The notes under the pieces were generated by a model. It searched no databases. It was not told the origin of the DNA and worked only from the letters and a program-made list of their open reading frames with translations. A stretch of 5,132 bases of DNA from contig MGVN01000212.1 in the NCBI GenBank assembly GCA_001800515.1, positions 1 through 5,132 on the forward strand, given 5' to 3'. A program made the translations under genes and the position numbers. This document shows, piece by piece, positions 1 through 4,649 of the stretch (positions within the stretch are counted from its first letter, which is position 1; each line of letters starts with the position of its first letter). The DNA is from Elusimicrobia bacterium RIFOXYB2_FULL_49_7 (GTDB taxonomy: Bacteria > Fibrobacterota > OXYB2-FULL-49-7).

Positions 1-1
1 C

Positions 2-898
2 TGCGGCATTATTGTCGCCTACATCTTGGTCATCGCGTTCACGAAACCCATACAGATCCTCAGTGAGGGCGCAAGGATCATCGGTGAAGGAAACCTTGAC
101 CATCGTATTCCCATAACCGGCGGCGACGAGCTTGGCGAACTTTCTGGAGAGTTCAACGAGATGGCGAAGAAACTCAAGGAGCTTGACACAATGAAGGATG
201 ATTTCGTTGACAGTGTTTCCCATGAATTGCGTTCGCCGCTTGCCGCCATCCGCGGTTTCGCGCAGAGCATGCGCAGAGGAGTGTACGGCTCTGTCAACGA
301 AAAGCAGGGGGAAGCGCTGGACATTGTCATGTCGAATTCCGAGCGCCTTGGGGCATTCGTTGACGATGTGCTCGACATCGCGAAGATCAAAGCGGGGATG
401 TTCGCGCTCGCCAGGGAAGAAGTTGATTTCCTGCCAATAGCCGAAGATATTATCAAGATGTTCGAGCCTCTTGCGCACGAAATGCAGCTTTCTCTGTCAG
501 TAAGTTCCGAAGGGGCGCTTGCCAAAGTGTATGCAGACAAGGATAAAATGAAACATGTCATTACCAACCTCGTGAGCAATGCGATGAAGTTTACGCCGTC
601 AGGAGGGAGTATTACAGTGAAGGCGACGAAAAAGGATAACGGTACGGTACAGGTAGAAGTCAGGGATACAGGGGTCGGTATACCAAAAGACAAGCTCTTG
701 TCGGTATTCAACAAGTTCGAACAGGTAGAAGGAACGCAGCAGCTCTCCAAGCAGATCAAAGGTACAGGCCTGGGCCTCACCATCGCAAAGAACATTGTTG
801 ACCTCCACGGCGGTGCCATATGGGTCGAAAGCGAACCGGGCAAGGGGACATCGTTCATCTTTACACTCCCGGTGAAGCCGTCCGCAGCACCTCTATAA
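2..898 (+). CDS. Membrane sensor histidine kinase, C-terminal part (HAMP-HisKA-HATPase_c)
   Basis: This is the cytoplasmic part of a two-component sensor kinase that autophosphorylates on His and passes the phosphate to a receiver Asp. The frame is open from the first full codon at base 2, so the start and sensor domain lie upstream of the window. Visible residues 1-14 (CGIIVAYILVIAF) are the end of a membrane helix. A HAMP linker follows to about residue 60, and then a HisKA domain with SHELRSPL (His 74, bases 221-223). The ATP-binding domain shows an N box NLVSNAMKFTP (189-199), G1 DTGVGIP (222-228), F box FNKFEQ (236-241) and G2 GTGLGL (254-259). All catalytic motifs are intact, so the kinase should be active. 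The signal it senses cannot be told, because the sensor is missing. It ends 8 bases before the response regulator, which points to an operon and a cognate pair. The TTG at base 26 is an internal codon, not the start. Confidence 0.95.
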   Translation, partial: CGIIVAYILVIAFTKPIQILSEGARIIGEGNLDHRIPITGGDELGELSGEFNEMAKKLKELDTMKDDFVDSVSHELRSPLAAIRGFAQSMRRGVYGSVNEKQGEALDIVMSNSERLGAFVDDVLDIAKIKAGMFALAREEVDFLPIAEDIIKMFEPLAHEMQLSLSVSSEGALAKVYADKDKMKHVITNLVSNAMKFTPSGGSITVKATKKDNGTVQVEVRDTGVGIPKDKLLSVFNKFEQVEGTQQLSKQIKGTGLGLTIAKNIVDLHGGAIWVESEPGKGTSFIFTLPVKPSAAPL

Positions 899-906
899 AA
901 GGCAGT

Positions 907-1842
907 ATGGAACCTAAAAGAATTCTTGTCGTTGACGATGATGAGAACCTCGCGCGCCTCGCGATCGACAATCTGAATGCCGAGGGGTTTCAAACGCTTT
1001 ACGCGAAAGACGGCATCGAGGCAATGGAGGTGATCATCAGGGAGATACCAGACCTGGTACTGCTCGATATCAGCATGCCCCGAAAGGACGGGTATGAGGT
1101 GTTCAAGGACATAAAATCCGATGTATTCCTCTCCAACATACCTGTTATCATGATGACGGCGAAATCGAAGTTGCAGGAGAAAGTGTTCGGCCTTGATCTG
1201 GGGGTGGATGATTATATCACGAAACCGTACAATATTGAAGAGCTTATTGCCCGCGTAAAAATGATCCTGAAAAGGACATCAACCCACATCGATGCGAATC
1301 CTCTGACCAAGCTCCCCGGCAACAGTTCAATCGAGAATCTGATCAACGAACGAATTGCGACGCAGGCGGGATTCGCCGTATTGTATATCGATATCAATGA
1401 TTTTAAGCCTTTTAATGACTATTATGGTTTTGCGAGGGGTGACAAAGTAATACGTTCGACGGCCCGCATCCTGCTTGAGTCGATCAGGGAATTGCCGTGC
1501 GAGGGGGATTTTATAGGGCATATCGGCGGCGATGACTTTATCATTGTGACGAAACCTGAACATGTGGAGCCGTTGTGCTCATTGATCATCAGAAAGTTCG
1601 ATACAGTAAGTCCTTCTTTATATGACGAAGCCGACAGGAAGCGGGGACATATAATGACAAAGGACAGGCAGGGGGCGGTAAAGAGCTTCCCCGTTATCTC
1701 TTTGTCGATCGGGGCGGTCACTACGCTTCACCGCAGGTTCTCTTCCATGGGGGAGGTTGCAAAAGTCGGCAGCGAGATGAAAGGCTATGCAAAACAGTTT
1801 AAAGAACAAGGCAGCAAATTCCTAGTAGACAAACGCTGTTAA
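907..1842 (+). CDS. Response regulator with receiver and GGDEF-like (GGDDF) domain
   Basis: The 311-residue protein is a receiver joined to a diguanylate cyclase-like domain, a family that normally makes cyclic di-GMP on phosphorylation. The receiver (about 1-125) is complete: acidic pocket D10-D12, phosphoacceptor D54 in LVLLDISMP, T84 and K106 in TKP. The GGDEF part (about 130-311) has NPLTKLPGN, the metal and substrate motif DINDFKPFND (162-171) and the signature GGDDF (207-211), where the consensus is GG(D/E)EF. The segment between about 230 and 270 (YDEADRKRG, then KDRQG, then SLSIGAV) is longer than in PleD-type cyclases but typical of the LPGN-type subfamily. The inhibitory I-site RxxD, expected five residues before GGDDF, reads CEGD (198-201). 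Activity is therefore uncertain: a weak cyclase, a nucleotide sensor or a protein-binding output are all possible. ATG 907 was chosen because the receiver begins there and AAGG lies 4 bases upstream. The in-frame codon at 820 would run deep into the kinase gene. Confidence 0.93.
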   Translation: MEPKRILVVDDDENLARLAIDNLNAEGFQTLYAKDGIEAMEVIIREIPDLVLLDISMPRKDGYEVFKDIKSDVFLSNIPVIMMTAKSKLQEKVFGLDLGVDDYITKPYNIEELIARVKMILKRTSTHIDANPLTKLPGNSSIENLINERIATQAGFAVLYIDINDFKPFNDYYGFARGDKVIRSTARILLESIRELPCEGDFIGHIGGDDFIIVTKPEHVEPLCSLIIRKFDTVSPSLYDEADRKRGHIMTKDRQGAVKSFPVISLSIGAVTTLHRRFSSMGEVAKVGSEMKGYAKQFKEQGSKFLVDKRC

Positions 1843-2059
1843 GCGATCCTCGTCAACTGCCTTCCGGGACACCAATCTCTCAATCATGGCTTTACAATCT
1901 ATCCTTATTGTTTCCTCAAATACGCCTGTTTTTACCTCCCCTGCAAGACTAAAAGAAAAATAATTATTACCTTCCTCTTCTGACCCTCAAATCCCCATTG
2001 CATTGTTTTTGCCCTGTTTCGGGTGATATGGAATAGCAGATGATAGTAAATAAGTGATT

Positions 2060-2117
2060 GTATTTACAATTTAATGTTTGGATTTTCGTGAAAAGTTAAC
2101 CACGTATTGACAATTTA
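2060..2117. repeat. Near-identical 14-base direct repeats, 44 bases apart
   Basis: GTATTTACAATTTA at 2060-2073 recurs as GTATTGACAATTTA at 2104-2117, matching at 13 of 14 positions. The 44-base offset is close to four helical turns, so proteins bound at both copies would sit on the same DNA face. The second copy contains TTGACA, a consensus -35 hexamer, but no good -10 follows at 16-18 bases. The pair may be operator sites for the downstream promoter, or chance in AT-rich DNA. Confidence 0.35.
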
Positions 2118-2149
2118 TCCTTCATTCTATTTGGTATTTCTAATAGTAA

Positions 2150-2184
2150 TTTCAATGCTATTATTGAAAATAAATGTATTGAAA
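2150..2184. promoter_or_regulatory. TTTCAAT/ATTGAAA inverted repeat plus a third copy, overlapping a -35 box
   Basis: TTTCAAT at 2150-2156 faces ATTGAAA at 2163-2169 across a 6-base spacer. A further ATTGAAA at 2178-2184 lies 15 bases after the second copy and contains the -35 hexamer of the promoter at 2179-2206. Such an arrangement could be an operator that controls polymerase access. The half-sites are short and AT-rich, so this is suggestive only. Confidence 0.3.
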
Positions 2185-2206
2185 CAGCCTGTGGGATGCC
2201 TATACT
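2179..2206 (+). promoter_or_regulatory. Sigma70-type promoter for the two small genes
   Basis: TTGAAA (2179-2184) and TATACT (2201-2206) are separated by 16 bases, each matching consensus at five of six positions. Transcription would start near 2213, leaving a 5' leader of about 29 bases before the ATG at 2242. It is the best hexamer pair I found in the gap. The same sequence is also compatible with transcription continuing from upstream. Confidence 0.6.
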
Positions 2207-2241
2207 AAGAGTGATGGAAACGAAGTTCTCGGAGGCGGAAA

Positions 2242-2466
2242 ATGAAGAATGCACAAGAAGGGGCATTCATACTCCTTGAATACGAGGCCTTTAAAGTATG
2301 CTTTAAAACATCTGAAAACCTCCTGCAAGCGCTGCAAGGTGGCCTGGCGGATGAATTGCGCCGTTATGCAGAGGCTCTGGAATACAAGGTAACAATCGAT
2401 GACCTTGTCTCTTACATAAGATACTCCCCAAAGGAGGAATACCATGACCTGCACTGTGTTGCATAA
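2242..2466 (+). CDS. Small hypothetical protein (74 aa)
   Basis: I do not recognise this 74-residue protein. It is supported by a strong ribosome binding site (GGAGG at 2231-2235, 6 bases before ATG), by the promoter just upstream, and by its tight link to the next gene, whose start lies 23 bases inside this frame. It begins MKNAQEGAFILLEYEAFKVC. The central part (about 22-58) looks helical, with LLQALQGGLADELRRYAEAL followed by an acidic stretch. There is no signal peptide, membrane helix, metal-binding cluster or DNA-binding motif that I can see. The two Cys residues (20 and 72) are far apart. The overlap implies translational coupling and a joint function with the 149-residue neighbour, so this may be a small partner or regulator of that protein. 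The product itself is not assigned. Confidence 0.7.
   Translation: MKNAQEGAFILLEYEAFKVCFKTSENLLQALQGGLADELRRYAEALEYKVTIDDLVSYIRYSPKEEYHDLHCVA
2431..2437 (+). promoter_or_regulatory. Internal ribosome binding site AAGGAGG within the 74-aa gene
   Basis: A near-perfect Shine-Dalgarno sequence lies inside the upstream reading frame, 6 bases before ATG 2444. It fixes the start of the second small gene and shows that the 23-base gene overlap is deliberate. Ribosomes finishing the first gene would stop just past this site, so coupling or reinitiation is expected. Confidence 0.8.
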
Positions 2467-2893
2467 TAAACCCCATGTTATTGTAATGCAATCAGGTGAG
2501 ACAGAAGAGCTGATCAGGGACCTTGTAAAGCATAATTTCATTCAGAAAGTATTGGTAACACGATACTGGGAGGACGTGAAGGAACATATCCTCAAATTAG
2601 GGCGCTCTGCTTATGGCAGGCAGTCAAGTCTTTCGAAAACAGTGTTCATTTACACTGCACAAAAATCGACAAAAGAACGCCTCATGCTGCTTGGAGATAT
2701 GGTGTTGTCTGCGCGTTTACACGGATTTGAGCTTTTGTTCATTGCCTCAGATGAAAAAGTCAAGCAATGCCTGGAAAACTGCATTGCCGGCGCAACATCT
2801 TATATCTTACCGCTTTGTGAATTCCAGCAGTTTCTCTATTTTATCACGGTAACAGGACAGGACTGGGATAAAGCCAACTATGTCTTTCAATAG
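2444..2893 (+). CDS. Hypothetical protein, possible degenerate receiver domain (149 aa)
   Basis: The protein has no name I can give with certainty, but its layout resembles a receiver domain without its chemistry. A hydrophobic strand HVIVMQ (11-16) is followed by SGETEELIRDLVKH, where a receiver would have its acidic pair and first helix. KTVFIYT (65-71) matches the third strand, with Tyr/Thr in place of the phosphoacceptor Asp. From 96 to 134, ELLFIASDEK, then a helix, then AGATSYILPL and FLYFI follow the usual order of fourth strand, Ser/Thr, helix, 'GAxxY', 'KP' and last helix, but Leu 124 replaces the conserved Lys. If this reading is right, it cannot be phosphorylated and would act by protein contact. 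An unrelated Rossmann-like fold is the main alternative. It is co-transcribed and overlaps with the 74-residue gene. The start is set by AAGGAGG at 2431-2437. Confidence 0.75.
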   Translation: MTCTVLHNKPHVIVMQSGETEELIRDLVKHNFIQKVLVTRYWEDVKEHILKLGRSAYGRQSSLSKTVFIYTAQKSTKERLMLLGDMVLSARLHGFELLFIASDEKVKQCLENCIAGATSYILPLCEFQQFLYFITVTGQDWDKANYVFQ

Positions 2894-2952
2894 TCTGTCC
2901 GGTGGTATATGAAGTAATCGCAGAAAACCTTCTTGAAGCGATGATAACAGAT

Positions 2953-2994
2953 ATGCTCCCCATTGTCCCTCCCGGCAGTGGGGGGCGTCTTTTT
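2953..2994 (+). terminator. Intrinsic terminator of the two-gene unit
   Basis: Bases 2953-2965 pair with 2976-2988 to give a stem of up to 13 base pairs (three G-U pairs), with the loop at 2966-2975. The core is GCTCCCC against GGGGGC, and the stem is followed by CTTTTT at 2989-2994. It lies 60 bases after the stop codon of the 149-residue gene and before the next promoter, as expected for the end of a transcription unit. Confidence 0.8.
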
Positions 2995-3041
2995 GGCAAC
3001 ATGATAAGGGGTATTGAAAAGGCTCAATATAAATTTAATCA

Positions 3042-3070
3042 TTGATTTTACATGGGGAATAGACTATATT
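3042..3070 (+). promoter_or_regulatory. Sigma70-type promoter for the MerR-receiver gene
   Basis: TTGATT (3042-3047) and TATATT (3065-3070) are separated by 17 bases, with four and five matches to consensus. Transcription would start near 3077, giving a leader of about 55 bases. MerR-family proteins often act at promoters with 19-20 base spacers; this one is normal, so classical MerR-type activation of its own promoter is not indicated. Confidence 0.65.
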
Positions 3071-3132
3071 AATAACGTGTATGGAGTTTTTGTTGCAACT
3101 TTAATCTTTTGCTTAGTACGAGGGAGGGTGTA

Positions 3133-3780
3133 ATGTCTCAGGAGAGCGGTCCCAGAAAAGATCTGCTGAAAATCGGAGAGGTAGCTGAAAAAACAAAACT
3201 ACCGGTATCCAAAATACGATATTACACTGATCTAAAGATCATTGATGTGGCAGCATACACTGATGGCGGACAGTATCTCTATGACGAAAAGGCGACGTCC
3301 GACAGGATAAACCATATCGAGGAATTGTCTAAGCGCGGCTTAAGCCTTCAGGAGATCAAGGAGTACATCCTGGGCCACAGGGAAAAGAAAAAGGTGGTCG
3401 TGATTGACGATGACAGTGATTTCGTAAAGATGGTGGAGGATGCCATACAACACGCGCATGGGGAGTGGGAAGTGCGTTCTTCGACCAACGTATTCGAAGC
3501 CGGGCACGTACTTACTGATTTTTTGCCCGATCTTGTGATCCTCGATCTTTTCCTTCCCGGTGTCAAAGGCTTTGAGATCAGTAAGTTCATCCGTTCAAAT
3601 CAGGTGCTCAAACACACCAAGATTCTTGCAGTCAGCGCGCATGATACAAAAAAGAACGTAGACGAGATCAACAAAAGCGGCGCTGACGCATTTATGGCAA
3701 AACCGATCAACTTTGAGAAGTTCCTCGCCAAAGTCGATGAGTTGACTAAGAAAAATGAACAGGATGAGGTCACCTTCTGA
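3133..3780 (+). CDS. MerR-type DNA-binding domain fused to a receiver domain
   Basis: This 215-residue protein is most likely a phosphorylation-controlled transcription factor. Residues 11-80 are a MerR-type winged helix: LLKIGEVAEKTKLPVSKIRY is the helix-turn-helix, GGQYLYDE the wing, and LSKRGLSLQEIKEYIL the end of the domain. Instead of the usual dimerisation coiled coil and effector domain there is a complete receiver (about 86-207), with acidic residues D92-D94, phosphoacceptor D138 in LVILDLFLPG, S168 and K190 in MAKP. Receivers usually precede the DNA-binding domain, so this order is reversed. ATG 3133 is chosen because GGAGG (3123-3127) lies 5 bases upstream; the in-frame TTG at 3109 would place that site inside the gene. 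No kinase gene is adjacent downstream, so it may be served by the kinase at the window start or one elsewhere. Targets are unknown. Its own promoter and the terminator before it make it a separate unit. Confidence 0.93.
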   Translation: MSQESGPRKDLLKIGEVAEKTKLPVSKIRYYTDLKIIDVAAYTDGGQYLYDEKATSDRINHIEELSKRGLSLQEIKEYILGHREKKKVVVIDDDSDFVKMVEDAIQHAHGEWEVRSSTNVFEAGHVLTDFLPDLVILDLFLPGVKGFEISKFIRSNQVLKHTKILAVSAHDTKKNVDEINKSGADAFMAKPINFEKFLAKVDELTKKNEQDEVTF

Positions 3781-3802
3781 TCCCCGCGCAAAGTGCACAG
3801 AT

Positions 3803-3825
3803 ATTGCGATTGCAGAAGCCGCAAT
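3803..3825. promoter_or_regulatory. ATTGCG/CGCAAT inverted repeat over a putative -35 region
   Basis: ATTGCG (3803-3808) and CGCAAT (3820-3825) are perfect inverted copies with 11 bases between them. The repeat surrounds the proposed -35 hexamer at 3810-3815, so it is placed like an operator. It could also be a weak hairpin after the MerR-receiver gene, but no T-run follows. Confidence 0.3.
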
Positions 3826-3838
3826 TAATAGATAGAAT
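3810..3838 (+). promoter_or_regulatory. Putative promoter for the DUF1579 gene
   Basis: TTGCAG (3810-3815) and TAGAAT (3833-3838) are spaced by 17 bases. The -10 matches consensus at five of six positions and the -35 at three. A start near 3845 would give a leader of about 90 bases holding the short reading frame at 3874-3906 and the hairpin at 3883-3915. Confidence 0.45.
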
Positions 3839-3873
3839 ATAGTTAGAAACAGATCAATAAACAGGGGGAAGAT

Positions 3874-3906
3874 ATGATTGTAAAAACCGGGTCATGCAGT
3901 GATTGA
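3874..3906 (+). CDS. Possible 10-residue leader peptide
   Basis: A short frame encodes MIVKTGSCSD and is preceded by a good ribosome binding site (AGGGGG at 3863-3868, 5 bases before the ATG). Its stop codon TGA (3904-3906) lies in the 3' arm of the hairpin at 3883-3915, so a ribosome translating it would unfold the hairpin. That geometry is typical of attenuators and coupled leaders. The peptide has no run of a single amino acid that would name the signal. A frame this short can arise by chance; the ribosome binding site and its placement are the main support. Confidence 0.4.
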   Translation: MIVKTGSCSD

Positions 3907-3915
3907 TCCGGTTTT
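3883..3915 (+). terminator. Terminator-like hairpin in the DUF1579 leader
   Basis: AAAACCGGGTCA (3883-3894) pairs with TGATCCGGTTTT (3904-3915), giving 12 base pairs including one G-U and a 9-base loop. The GC core is flanked by A- and T-tracts, so it could stop transcription in either direction. It lies 103 bases after the MerR-receiver gene and 19 bases before the DUF1579 start. It may simply end the upstream unit, or act as an attenuator in the leader of the downstream gene. Confidence 0.6.
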
Positions 3916-3934
3916 CATATTTCGAGGGGGTGTA

Positions 3935-4480
3935 ATGGAAACGGTTAAAGAGAAGAAACAGGCAGGAAAGAATGAGATGCAGACCATGATGGAAGCGTAT
4001 GAGAAACTGGCTACTCCGGGAGAGCCGCACAAACTGCTGGCAAAAATGGAGGGAGTCTGGATAACGAAGAGCAAGATGTGGATGGACCCCTCCATGCCGC
4101 CGGAGGAATCCACGGGTACCACGGACAACAAGATGCTCTACAGCGGGCGTTTTCTGCACATGGAGTACACGGATTCGATGCGAGGAACTCCGGTCGCAGG
4201 CATGGTTATCATGGGATATGATAACCATACAAAAAAGTATATTACCGCCTCCCTGGGCTCAATGGGCACAGGCATATTCATGTTTGAAGGCCCTGAAAGC
4301 GCGGATGGTATGACAATAATTCAGGAAAACCATTACAATGAGCCGGTCATGGGTCCCATGACGTACCGCGCGGTGACAAAGATCGTAGATGAAAACACTT
4401 ATACCTTTGAAATGACCGGTATGGATAAGAGCGGCAAAGAAATGAAGATGATGGAAACCACGTATATCAGAAAAAAATAG
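3935..4480 (+). CDS. DUF1579 family protein (181 aa)
   Basis: This is recognisable as a DUF1579 protein, a widespread family of unknown function whose members are small, probably beta-rich single-domain proteins. Family-like stretches are YEKLATPGEPHKLLAKMEGVW (21-41, near the start), the strand region around GRFLHMEYTD (71-80), GYDNHTKKY (94-102), and VTKIVDENTYTFEM (147-160) leading to the C-terminus at IRKK. The length is about that of the family. No signal peptide or membrane helix is visible, so it should be cytoplasmic. It is unusually rich in methionine, 23 of 181 residues, including a MKMM cluster near the end. ATG 3935 follows GAGGGGG (3924-3930) by 4 bases; the in-frame GTG at 3899 lies inside the hairpin and lacks a ribosome binding site. 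The bases around the start (GGGTGTAATG) match those of the MerR-receiver gene. No catalytic residues can be named. Confidence 0.9.
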   Translation: METVKEKKQAGKNEMQTMMEAYEKLATPGEPHKLLAKMEGVWITKSKMWMDPSMPPEESTGTTDNKMLYSGRFLHMEYTDSMRGTPVAGMVIMGYDNHTKKYITASLGSMGTGIFMFEGPESADGMTIIQENHYNEPVMGPMTYRAVTKIVDENTYTFEMTGMDKSGKEMKMMETTYIRKK

Positions 4481-4544
4481 CGCGTACACGAGACAGTGAG
4501 ATTATTGATTAACGTATAAGCATGCTGAGACGTCACTCAATCAA

Positions 4545-4589
4545 CAGAGCGGGAGAATCATGAAAGTTGAGACATGGTTCTCCGCTTTG
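4545..4589 (+). terminator. Probable terminator after the DUF1579 gene
   Basis: Bases 4545-4560 can pair with 4575-4589 (AGCGG, a bulged G, AGAATCA against TGGTTCTCCGCT), giving a long stem with one bulge and two G-U pairs around a 14-base loop. Only three T's lie at the base of the stem, followed by GCTGT, so it is a weak intrinsic terminator at best. It starts 64 bases after the stop codon. Confidence 0.45.
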
Positions 4590-4601
4590 CTGTCTACAGC
4601 A
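4588..4601. promoter_or_regulatory. Palindrome TGCTGTCTACAGCA, operator-like
   Basis: This is a perfect inverted repeat of six bases with a 2-base centre. Its centre lies about 55 bases before the transcription start predicted from the promoter at 4615-4643, a usual position for an activator. The 2-base loop makes it a poor RNA hairpin, so a DNA site for a dimeric regulator is likelier. Confidence 0.35.
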
Positions 4602-4614
4602 GAAAAATCATTAC

Positions 4615-4643
4615 TTGTGGAAAGCATGTAAAAGAGGTAAAAT
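4615..4643 (+). promoter_or_regulatory. Putative promoter for the GH130 gene
   Basis: TTGTGG (4615-4620) and TAAAAT (4638-4643) are 17 bases apart. The -10 matches consensus at five of six positions and the -35 at three, so activation by a regulator would be plausible. Transcription would start near 4650, leaving a leader of about 154 bases before ATG 4804. Confidence 0.45.
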
Positions 4644-4649
4644 GAAACA

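Larger units (their letters stand above)
1843..2241. other. AT-rich intergenic region without a supported gene
   Basis: About 400 bases separate the response regulator from the next gene, and they are visibly richer in A and T than the flanks. I see no convincing intrinsic terminator after the response regulator: the short CCC/GGG stem near 2010-2022 has no T-run after it on either strand. The right half carries a near-repeat, an inverted repeat and a promoter, listed separately. On the minus strand, 1986 to 1822 is open for 54 codons with a protein-like composition but no start codon or ribosome binding site. It is described under findings rather than called as a gene. Confidence 0.6.

Noticed and set aside
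820..906. Upstream extension of the response regulator to an in-frame start at 820
   Set aside because: It would overlap the kinase gene by almost 80 bases in another frame and adds residues with no family similarity. The receiver begins right at ATG 907.
19..993. Long minus-strand open frame (324 codons) opposite the kinase gene
   Set aside because: It is rich in Ser, Pro and Thr with no family features, and is the antisense shadow of a gene with unmistakable kinase motifs.
2010..2022. CCC/GGG stem as a terminator for the kinase-regulator operon
   Set aside because: The stem is only 3-4 base pairs and no T-run follows on either strand.
2107..2135. TTGACA at 2107-2112 as the main promoter of the small genes
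   Set aside because: The -35 hexamer is perfect, but no acceptable -10 follows at 16-18 bases. The pair at 2179-2206 is better and closer to the gene.
3081..3104. Seven-codon frame MEFLLQL in the MerR-receiver leader
   Set aside because: The ATG would lie only a few bases from the predicted transcript start and has no ribosome binding site.
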